Source: Clostridia bacterium
GTDB taxonomy: Bacteria > Bacillota > Clostridia > Oscillospirales > CAG-272
Length of the DNA stretch: 56,027 bases
NCBI GenBank assembly: GCA_017961575.1
Contig: JAGCXA010000037.1
Location: 1 to 56,027, forward strand
Direction: 5' to 3'
Under the pieces are notes generated by a model. That model searched no databases. It was given only the letters and a program-made list of their open reading frames with translations, and was not told the origin of the DNA. The position numbers and the translations under genes are program-made. Shown piece by piece: positions 50,853 to 56,027 of this stretch. Within the stretch, counting starts at the first letter, position 1, and each line of letters begins with the position of its first letter.

Positions 50853-51556
50853 TTCCCGTCGCCCCCTTTCAAAAACGCGCTCGCCGTATCGCTCGCAAGG
50901 TATTCCTCGGTCGTCCCGAAGAAGAGGTGTTCCGCGATGTGCAGGATATGGTCCGCGTAGCGAAGAGAGGCGGCTATATCGTGCGAGATCATCACGACGG
51001 TGATCCCGTCCTCGCGGTTGAGGCGGGCGATCAGGTCGTACATTTCGGCGGTCACGACGGGATCAAGCCCGGAGACCGGCTCGTCGAGGACCAGCATCTT
51101 TTGCGTCGCGCAGAGGGCGCGGGCGAGCAGAACGCGCTGCTGCTGTCCGCCGGACAGTTCGCGGTAGCACCGCTTTATGAAGGGTTCGATCCCCATTTTT
51201 TCGATGTTGCTCAGGGCAAGATCTTTCTCTTCCTTCCGGTAGAAGGGGCGCGCGCCCATCCGGTTCTGACATCCCGAGAGAACGATCTCCCACACCGAGG
51301 CGGGGAAGTCCTTTTGCACCTCGGTCTGTTGGGGAAGATACCCGATCTCGTTCCGTTTCAGACCGTCTCCGAGTTCGATCTCGCCCGAAAGCGGGGACAG
51401 AAGCCCGAGTATCGTCTTCATCAGCGTACTTTTGCCGGAACCGTTTTCTCCGACGACGCAGAGATAATCGCCCGACTCAACGTTGAAGTTGAGCCCGTGA
51501 ACGATCTCGTGCCCGTCGTAGCCGAGCGAAAGATCCCGGCAGGTAAGCAGTGCCAT
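50849..51556 (-). CDS. znuC: Metal ABC transporter ATP-binding protein (ZnuC-like)
   Basis: 235 residues. Walker A GENGSGKSTLMK near 37, Q-loop LPQQTEV near 80, signature LSGGQQQRVLLARAL near 132, Walker B MLVLDEPVSGLDP near 155 and the switch His in VMISHDI near 188. Powers metal uptake through ZnuB. ATG 51556 has AGGAGG 8 bases upstream; an in-frame start 12 codons earlier lies inside the previous gene and before that site. Coupled to znuB. Confidence 0.94.
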   Translation of the reverse strand: MALLTCRDLSLGYDGHEIVHGLNFNVESGDYLCVVGENGSGKSTLMKTILGLLSPLSGEIELGDGLKRNEIGYLPQQTEVQKDFPASVWEIVLSGCQNRMGARPFYRKEEKDLALSNIEKMGIEPFIKRCYRELSGGQQQRVLLARALCATQKMLVLDEPVSGLDPVVTAEMYDLIARLNREDGITVVMISHDIAASLRYADHILHIAEHLFFGTTEEYLASDTASAFLKGGDGK

Positions 51557-51584
51557 TCGATTGACCTCCTGAATGCGACTGTGA

Positions 51585-52331
51585 TTAATCAATGGATTGT
51601 AACGCCGTGACGTTCAGTTTCCCGTCCGATGAGAACGTGCCGGTCATAACGACCGTCGTTCCGAGTTTCGGGGCGGTTCCGTCCCAAACGAAGCCGATCT
51701 CCCAGGAACCGTCGTAGTAGGGATCCTGCAAGACGTCGAGCGCCTTGATCCGTCCGTAAGCGATAAACTCTTTGTTTTCAAAAACGGCGGGGAATTGTTT
51801 GAAGTTTGCGAGTTGGACTCGTTCGAGCGTGTCGCCCATCACGTACATATTGATCTCGTACGCGGGTTCGCCGAAGGACTTTTTGGTTTTGAGCGTCGTG
51901 TTCGTGATCCGGTACTTATCGAGCGCGTTCTGCTCGTCGTAGGTAAACGTTCCCTCGACCGTCACGAGCGAGCCGACCGGCGGGAGTTCCGCGCCCTCGG
52001 GCGGGACGAACTCCCATTGCCAGTCGCAGCACTTCGTCTGATCGGCGTAACCCGTAACGTAGTAGCGTTCGGTCGAGTTGAACGCGTCGTGAAGGACGGT
52101 GAGAACGCCCTCTTTTTTCACCTTTTTGCCGACGAAGTCTTTTGCGTAGCCGTTATAAAAGAAGTTCTGATAGAGAATATACTCTTCCTGACTGATCTTT
52201 TCAAAGCGTTTTACGGAAAACGACGCGCCGGAGGGGTCGCCCCCGGGAACCGCCTCTTTTCCGCATCCGGAACAAATCAGCGCCGTTATCAACGCAAGAA
52301 GGATCAGAACGATCTTTCCGTATAATTTCAT
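51585..52331 (-). CDS. Predicted lipoprotein in zinc-transport operon, DUF1980/YcgQ-like
   Basis: 248 residues. Signal peptide with lipobox-like ICSGC; the likely lipidated Cys is residue 23. The mature part seems to hold two OB-like repeats: GYAKDFVGKKVKKEGVL...GSLVTVEGTF (~60-140) and FENKEFIAYGRIKALD...GTTVVMTGTF (~180-240). Between strands of the first is TGYADQTKCCDWQWEF, a vicinal CC resembling the CCxxxxxxF segment of DUF1980/TIGR03943 (YcgQ) proteins, which occur in zinc-regulated operons. That likeness is from memory. It lies between znuA (42 bases) and znuC on the same strand, so a role in extracytoplasmic metal handling is plausible. AAAGGAG precedes the ATG. Confidence 0.72.
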   Translation of the reverse strand: MKLYGKIVLILLALITALICSGCGKEAVPGGDPSGASFSVKRFEKISQEEYILYQNFFYNGYAKDFVGKKVKKEGVLTVLHDAFNSTERYYVTGYADQTKCCDWQWEFVPPEGAELPPVGSLVTVEGTFTYDEQNALDKYRITNTTLKTKKSFGEPAYEINMYVMGDTLERVQLANFKQFPAVFENKEFIAYGRIKALDVLQDPYYDGSWEIGFVWDGTAPKLGTTVVMTGTFSSDGKLNVTALQSID

Positions 52332-52373
52332 TCGTTTGCTCTCCTTTACAAGTCGGTTTCCGGGGGCGGGCGA

Positions 52374-53357
52374 TTACTTCAAGGCGTCTTTCAGAACTTC
52401 GAGATTCTTTTCCATCTCGGTCAGGTATGACGCGCCTTTTTTGACGTCTGCAGCTTTGACCGATTGCAGGGAATTGAGCGTCAAAATCGTCTGATTCTTC
52501 GCCGTCGTCTGCTGTCTGATCGTTTGGGCAAGTCTTCCGTCCGCGCTCTCGATCTGCAGGATCGCCTTCAAACCAAGTTCGTCGACCTTGTTCGCTAAGA
52601 ACGCGACCGTCTCGAAACTCGCCTCGGTCTCGGCGGAACATCCGACGAACGCGGCGTAATAGTCGAGCCCGTAGTCGTCGACGAGATACCGGAAGGGGAA
52701 GCGGTCTCCGAAGAGAAGCGTTTTGCAGGTCGCGGCGTCGACCGCGTCAGCATACCGTTTGTCGAGTGCGTTCAGCTTCTCGACGTAGGAGACGGCATTC
52801 GCCTCGTAGGCGTCGGCGTTGTCGGGATCGAGCGTCTTGATCTTGTCCGCGATCGTCCGGCAAAGGAACGCCGCGTTTTTGAGCGAGAGCCAGATATGTT
52901 CGTCGTATTCGGGTCCTTCTTCTTCGTGCTCGTGCTCGTGTTCGTCGTGGTCGGCTTCCATTCCTTCCTTGACCTCTTCCTCTTTGACGCGGTCGCCGAG
53001 GACTTCCAAGAGGTTGAGTACGATCATATCCTTGTTTTTCGCCGTTTTCAGGACGTCCTCGACCCAATCGTCGGACTCTCCGCCGACGTAGATGAACAGA
53101 TCGCAGGTCGCGACCTTTACGATGTCGTCCGCAGTCGGTTGATAACTGTGCAGGTCGGCGCCGCTGTCAAGCAGCATCGTGATCTCGACGCGATCGGTTT
53201 TCTCACCGACGATCTCTTTTACCCAGTCGTATTCGGGAAAGATGGTCGTCACAATCTGAATTTTGTCGTTCTGGCTCTTTGTCGCGCACCCGGAAAAAAT
53301 CCCGGCGACGCCAAAAACAGTCAGAACGGATAAAAGCAAAGCAATAATCTTTTTCAT
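52374..53357 (-). CDS. znuA: Zinc-binding lipoprotein (ZnuA-like)
   Basis: 327-residue cluster-A-I substrate-binding protein. Lipoprotein signal with lipobox FSGC, lipidated Cys24. The metal-site His in ADLHSYQPT is near 70, and IWLSLKNAA with its preceding His (EYDEHIWLS) near 155. Another ligand region is GDRFPFRYLVDDYGL near 217. The loop before the second ligand, ADHDEHEHEHEEE (~137-149), is His/Glu-rich, the hallmark of zinc-specific members. CAGGAG lies 8 bases before the ATG. Captures zinc outside the membrane and hands it to ZnuBC. Confidence 0.93.
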   Translation of the reverse strand: MKKIIALLLSVLTVFGVAGIFSGCATKSQNDKIQIVTTIFPEYDWVKEIVGEKTDRVEITMLLDSGADLHSYQPTADDIVKVATCDLFIYVGGESDDWVEDVLKTAKNKDMIVLNLLEVLGDRVKEEEVKEGMEADHDEHEHEHEEEGPEYDEHIWLSLKNAAFLCRTIADKIKTLDPDNADAYEANAVSYVEKLNALDKRYADAVDAATCKTLLFGDRFPFRYLVDDYGLDYYAAFVGCSAETEASFETVAFLANKVDELGLKAILQIESADGRLAQTIRQQTTAKNQTILTLNSLQSVKAADVKKGASYLTEMEKNLEVLKDALK

Positions 53358-53408
53358 TTTGATCTCCTGTCAAACAGATTACGGATTTCCAAAAGAAAAG
53401 CAAACGGC

Positions 53409-53442
53409 GGGGCGTACGCCCCCAAATCCGCCGTCGGCGGAT
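53409..53442 (-). terminator. Two hairpins between the small membrane protein gene and znuA
   Basis: On the minus transcript, ATCCGCC-GAC-GGCGGAT (53426-53442) is followed by the palindrome GGGGC-GTAC-GCCCC (53409-53422) and a pyrimidine-rich GCCGTTTGCTTTTCTTTT. This could be a partial terminator lowering znuA read-through, or a processing or stabilising structure. No strong promoter for znuA follows; TTGCTT and TAATCT at 16-base spacing are the best candidate and are weak. Confidence 0.4.
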
Positions 53443-53463
53443 CTGCCGCTTGCACGGATCTTT

Positions 53464-53757
53464 TTAACTCAGTAATCTGTCCCTTCTGGAAACGGGAGTG
53501 TTCGATTTATACGGATCGCGCTCGCGACGTAAGAAAAGCGCGGCGCAAAGCGTTGCGAAGAGAAAAGCAAAGAGCAAAAGCGAGAGCGCAAATCCGCCGA
53601 GCGTGTCTCGGCAGATCGAGATCATAACGCAAACGGGGCACGTCTCGTCTACGCATTCGTGACGCGCCTCGTGCAGAAGATAACAGAAGGAGGCGAACAG
53701 TATGAAAAAGACGAGGATAACGAGCAAAGCCGAGCGCCGACTTCGTTCCTTTCTCAT
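53464..53757 (-). CDS. Small Cys/His-rich two-helix membrane protein, uncharacterised
   Basis: 97 residues. Helix 1 at ~10-28 (ALLVILVFFILFASFCYLL), helix 2 at ~54-72 (FALSLLLFAFLFATLCAAL). The loop between them, LHEARHECVDETCPVCVM, carries two His and three Cys with a CPVC pair, followed by ISIC with a fourth Cys. A basic tail follows. By the positive-inside rule the loop faces outside. I recall similar HxC...CPxC loops in clostridial proteins beside zinc transporters, but cannot confirm it. It lies between the Fur-family gene (33 bases) and znuA. ATG 53757 is preferred; GTG 53766 is too close to AAAGG. A metal sensor or chaperone role is only inferred. Confidence 0.7.
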   Translation of the reverse strand: MRKERSRRSALLVILVFFILFASFCYLLHEARHECVDETCPVCVMISICRDTLGGFALSLLLFAFLFATLCAALFLRRERDPYKSNTPVSRRDRLLS

Positions 53758-53790
53758 ACCGATCACCGCCTTTCTTCCTTTTATTATGGT

Positions 53791-54183
53791 TCAGTTCTTT
53801 CTGCAATCCGAGCAGACGCCCGAGAGTACTGTCGTCTTGCGGTCGACTTCAAACCCGGCGTCCCGCATCACGTTGTCGATCAGTTCGTTGCTGGCAGGGA
53901 GCGCGAGATGAAACGTTTTGCCGCACTTCTCGCATTCAAGATGCAGGTGCTTCCGGCATTCGTTCGCGCCGACGTACCGAAACCCGGTCTTTTGCGGGAG
54001 GGGGAGCGTGATCCGCTTCACAAGCCCCTCGGCTTCAAGTTCCGAGAGGTTTCTGTATATGGCGCTGCGGCTGATCGGTTCGGGACAGGCAAAAAACGCG
54101 AGTTGCTCGACCGTCAGCGTTTCGTCGGAATGGGATTCCAGTATTTCCAAAAGGCGTTTTCTTTGCTTTGTCGCGTATCGCAT
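53791..54183 (-). CDS. Fur-family metal-responsive repressor, probably Zur
   Basis: 130 residues. N-terminal winged helix (~1-75) has RKRLLEILESHSDETLTVEQLA and the recognition segment ISRSAIYRNLSELEAEGLV. The C-terminal dimerisation domain has the regulatory His/Cys region RKHLHLECEKCGKTFHL (~88-104), with CxxC pairs ECEKC and GVCSDC for the structural zinc. Next to znuABC-like genes, the zinc regulator Zur is the best guess; Fur or PerR cannot be excluded. ATG 54183 is chosen for its GAGGAG site. Longer starts at 54231 or 54270 fall on the -10 region or upstream of it and are rejected. It carries an inverted repeat over its own transcription start. Confidence 0.9.
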   Translation of the reverse strand: MRYATKQRKRLLEILESHSDETLTVEQLAFFACPEPISRSAIYRNLSELEAEGLVKRITLPLPQKTGFRYVGANECRKHLHLECEKCGKTFHLALPASNELIDNVMRDAGFEVDRKTTVLSGVCSDCRKN

Positions 54184-54198
54184 CAGGAAATTCTCCTC

Positions 54199-54221
54199 AA
54201 TTTGCGACGGTTTCGCAAATT
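54199..54221. promoter_or_regulatory. Candidate Zur/Fur operator (perfect 9-5-9 inverted repeat)
   Basis: AATTTGCGA (54199-54207) and TCGCAAATT (54213-54221) are perfect inverted copies separated by 5 bases. The element begins about at the predicted transcription start of the Fur-family gene and ends just before its ribosome binding site, an ideal place for autorepression. It is not the Bacillus Fur-box sequence, but 9-n-9 palindromes are typical of the family. An RNA hairpin in the leader is the alternative reading. No second copy was seen before znuA. Confidence 0.6.
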
Positions 54222-54229
54222 CAAGTACC

Positions 54230-54258
54230 ATTATATCGCGTATGATCGGATTTGTCAA
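54230..54258 (-). promoter_or_regulatory. Promoter of the Fur-family / zinc operon
   Basis: Minus-strand TTGACA (54253-54258), 17-base spacer, TATAAT (54230-54235): an exact sigma-A consensus promoter. Such a strong core is consistent with control by a repressor at the palindrome just downstream. Confidence 0.85.
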
Positions 54259-54299
54259 TGCATTATGCAAAATGTTTTACAATATTTTTCGTTAATCTA

Positions 54300-54328
54300 T
54301 TGTCAAAATAGCCGAAAAGTTGTATAAT
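54300..54328 (+). promoter_or_regulatory. Promoter of the 7TM HD-GYP gene
   Basis: TTGTCA (54300-54305), 17-base spacer, TATAAT (54323-54328). It is divergent from the Fur-family promoter; the two -35 boxes are about 40 bases apart. Confidence 0.78.
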
Positions 54329-54369
54329 ATAATTCAAAGCCGCTAATATTGGACCGGAAAGGAACGACC

Positions 54370-55689
54370 ATGGATTTTATAAGGACGATCCAACTCGATT
54401 TGATGGTCTTTTTGAGCGGCGCTTGCGGAATCCTCGCCTTTATGACTCTCATAACGAAGTCCCTTCCGCGTAATACGAAACGAATCCTCGCCACGATGGA
54501 AATCGCGGCGATGCTTCTGCTCGTTTTTGAACGATCCGCGTATATTTACGAGGGAAGTTCCACGAGATTCGGTTACGTAATGATCCGACTCTCGAATTGG
54601 CTCGTCTACTTTTTCCTTTTGTTCCTCACTTTTCTGCTTACACGGTACCTCGCCGACGTCTTCGTGAACGAAGGGAAGATGAAAAGAATACCGCGACTGC
54701 TTCGCATCAGCGACGTGCTGTCCGTGATCGCGTTCGTTTTGCTTGTCGTCGCGTCTTTTACCGGGCTTTACTATACGATCGACGCCGAGAACCATTATCA
54801 ACGCTCCACCCTGCATTTTCTTTGCTACGTTTTTCCGTTCATAATCATCCTGCTGCTCGAAGCCGCCGTATTACAGCACAGAAAACGGTTGTCGCGCTGC
54901 TTCGTCCGTTCGGTTCTGATCGGCATTTCGATCCCGACCGTTGCTTCGGTCGTGCAGATCTTCTTTTACGGCGTTTCGCTCACGTCCCTGACGATGGTTT
55001 TCATCGTAATCATCTTCTATTCGCTGACCCTTAATTTTCTCAGCGAAGCAGCCGACCGCGCCCGCAAGCACGAAGTGGAGTTCTTCCGCGAACAGCAGAA
55101 GAAAGAATTCGAGATGTTCGAGGAAACGACAGAGGCGCTTGCCAACGCCGTTGACGCGAAGGACAAGTACACGAGCGGGCATTCGATCCGCGTCGCTTAC
55201 TATTCGCGCCTGATCGCAAAGGAAGCGCATCTCCCGGACAAGACCTGCGAGCAGATCTATTTCGCGGCGTTGCTTCACGACGTGGGGAAGATCGGCGTTC
55301 CGCTTGAAATCATCAACAAGGTCGGTAAACTGACCGAGGAAGAATACGAGCAGATCAAAATGCATCCGGTCTACGGCGATCAGATCCTTTCCAGCATCCA
55401 TCAGGCGCCGTATCTTTCGGTCGGCGCTCGTTCGCATCACGAACGCTACGACGGCAGAGGGTACCCGGACGGACTGGTCGGCGAGGATATACCGGAGATC
55501 GCTCGTGTGATCGCGGTTGCCGACGCCTACGACGCTATGACGTCGTACAGAAGTTATCGGGCTCCCCTCGATAAACTCTCGGTCAGGGACGAACTCAAAA
55601 AGGGGATCGGTACGCAGTTCGATCCCACGTTTGCCCGCGTGATGCTTCGTCTGATGGACGACGGGTACGAGGATTCGAGGACGGCGTGA
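54370..55689 (+). CDS. Seven-helix membrane HD-GYP protein (probable c-di-GMP phosphodiesterase)
   Basis: 439 residues. Seven hydrophobic helices fill ~5-235 (LMVFLSGACGILAFM; LVYFFLLFLTFLL; FPFIIILLLEAAVL; MVFIVIIFYSLTL). A coiled linker (RKHEVEFFREQQKKEFEMF) leads into the HD-GYP domain (~258-430) with GHSIRVAYYS, the HD pair in LLHDVGKIG and the GYP loop HHERYDGRGYPDG, followed by VADAYDAMTSYRSYR. The metal and GYP residues are complete, so hydrolysis of cyclic di-GMP or a related dinucleotide is expected. The N-terminal seven-helix part presumably senses a ligand. ATG 54370 follows AAAGGAA; a TTG seven codons earlier lies before that site. Single-gene unit with own promoter and terminator. 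Confidence 0.9.
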   Translation: MDFIRTIQLDLMVFLSGACGILAFMTLITKSLPRNTKRILATMEIAAMLLLVFERSAYIYEGSSTRFGYVMIRLSNWLVYFFLLFLTFLLTRYLADVFVNEGKMKRIPRLLRISDVLSVIAFVLLVVASFTGLYYTIDAENHYQRSTLHFLCYVFPFIIILLLEAAVLQHRKRLSRCFVRSVLIGISIPTVASVVQIFFYGVSLTSLTMVFIVIIFYSLTLNFLSEAADRARKHEVEFFREQQKKEFEMFEETTEALANAVDAKDKYTSGHSIRVAYYSRLIAKEAHLPDKTCEQIYFAALLHDVGKIGVPLEIINKVGKLTEEEYEQIKMHPVYGDQILSSIHQAPYLSVGARSHHERYDGRGYPDGLVGEDIPEIARVIAVADAYDAMTSYRSYRAPLDKLSVRDELKKGIGTQFDPTFARVMLRLMDDGYEDSRTA

Positions 55690-55703
55690 AATTCAATTCC
55701 GTT

Positions 55704-55735
55704 AAAAAAGCACCTGTGCAAGCAGGTGCTTTTTT
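55704..55735 (+). terminator. Terminator of the HD-GYP gene
   Basis: GCACCTG (55710-55716) pairs with CAGGTGC (55723-55729) around TGCAAG, flanked by six A and six T, so the stem extends to 13 bp. A textbook intrinsic terminator 15 bases after the stop. Confidence 0.92.
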
Positions 55736-55790
55736 GTGGACTAAAAAAACAAGCGATTCGATTAATAGCGGAGAGGTGAAACAAAACGAA

Positions 55791-55830
55791 TTTGCGAAAG
55801 ATGAAAATAACCAAGGTTGAGGATTCGACG
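55791..55830 (+). repeat. Direct repeat, copy 1 (40 bases)
   Basis: An identical 40-base sequence starting TTTGCGAAAGATG and ending GGATTCGACG occurs here and at 55988. The repeat period is 197 bases. Upstream bases differ (ACGAA here, CATGT at copy 2), so the left boundary is sharp to within one base. Confidence 0.95.
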
Positions 55831-55987
55831 CGCGCCTTTGGCGCGCTAACCTTGTTTCACGCCCGACCAAACGCTGAGGGGAGACTGTATCGGATGGCGT
55901 GAAACCGGAGTTTCCGTGCCTCCGGCGCAGAAACTCGAAGGTTCGAATACGGACTGGGGGGTGTGGCACAAAAGAGGTCACCCATGT

Positions 55988-56027
55988 TTTGCGAAAGATG
56001 AAAATAACCAAGGTTGAGGATTCGACG
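55988..56027 (+). repeat. Direct repeat, copy 2 (40 bases, cut by window end)
   Basis: Exact copy of 55791-55830 that runs to the last base of the window, so the true repeat is at least 40 bases and the unit may continue as a tandem array. Confidence 0.95.

Larger units (their letters stand above)
55741..56027. other. Gene-free repeat region at window edge
   Basis: No gene is supportable in these ~290 bases; open frames here have no start site and merely read through repeats. The region holds two copies of a 40-base direct repeat and several inverted repeats: GTTTCACGCC (55854-55863) with GGCGTGAAAC (55896-55905); GAGTTTC (55908-55914) with GAAACTC (55930-55936); and a nested hairpin AAGGTT (55813-55818), GCGCGCC (55830-55836), GGCGCGC (55840-55846), AACCTT (55848-55853). 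It may be the edge of a larger repeat array or of a non-coding mobile element continuing past the window. Confidence 0.6.

Noticed and set aside
55595-56011. Minus-strand open frame (138 codons) across the end of the HD-GYP gene and the repeat region
   Set aside because: It overlaps a firm gene, begins inside the repeat copy and has no ribosome binding site. Its translation is low in information and is explained by the repeat.
55791-56027. CRISPR array
   Set aside because: Only two copies, a 40-base repeat with a 157-base spacer, and no cas genes; the spacing is far too long.

Overview
The window reads as ordinary chromosome of a GC-rich, endospore-forming Gram-positive bacterium, most likely an uncultivated gut-type member of the Clostridia. 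The evidence is Spo0A with a complete C-terminal DNA-binding domain, four further sporulation proteins (YlbJ, YqfC, YqfD and a GerW/YtfJ-type protein), a lipoteichoic-acid-synthase-like enzyme, strong AGGAGG-type ribosome binding sites, frequent GTG/TTG starts, and Firmicutes-style gene neighbourhoods and RNA leaders. No tRNA, rRNA, CRISPR array, insertion sequence or prophage gene was seen. Almost all of the sequence is packed with genes, and many neighbours overlap by 4 to 32 bases.

Layout. 1-3.3 kb (minus strand): the start of ssb, then rpsF behind a consensus promoter and a leader that can fold over its own ribosome binding site, then two tandem AI-2E-family permeases with their own promoter. 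3.4-9.0 kb (plus): nadC-nadB-ispE and an LTA-synthase-like gene, closed by a terminator shared with convergent spo0A. 9.1-12.1 kb: spo0A (minus) and GTP-dependent PEP carboxykinase (plus) diverge from a 420-base promoter region. 12.1-13.3 kb (minus): ylbJ and a small cysteine-pair protein with its own consensus promoter. 13.4-20.5 kb (plus): yqfC-yqfD-phoH-ybeY-era-recO-mutS2. 20.6-30.05 kb (minus): lon, engB, an M50 protease, scpA, scpB, ytfI-like and ytfJ-like genes, a D,D-carboxypeptidase, an RluB-type pseudouridine synthase and a PHP phosphoesterase.

30.2-49.9 kb (plus) is a long housekeeping run: infC-rpmI-rplT behind an attenuator-like leader, with infC apparently starting at ATA; then a SPOUT methyltransferase, dprA, topA, trmFO, plsX, rnc, smc, ftsY, an XTP/dITP pyrophosphatase, yhbY, nadD, yqeK, rsfS, leuS and a PfkB-family sugar kinase. 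These cover ribosome assembly, chromosome segregation, membrane targeting, phospholipid initiation and NAD synthesis.

50.0-54.3 kb (minus) is a metal-homeostasis block: a Fur/Zur-type repressor whose promoter carries a perfect 9-5-9 inverted repeat, a small Cys/His-rich membrane protein, a ZnuA-like binding lipoprotein with a His-rich loop, an unusual lipoprotein with a CC motif, a ZnuC ATPase and a ZnuB permease. The two accessory proteins make this the part of the window most likely to hold undescribed biology. The right edge carries a 7TM HD-GYP protein, a strong terminator, and a gene-free stretch with a 40-base direct repeat at a 197-base period plus several inverted repeats.
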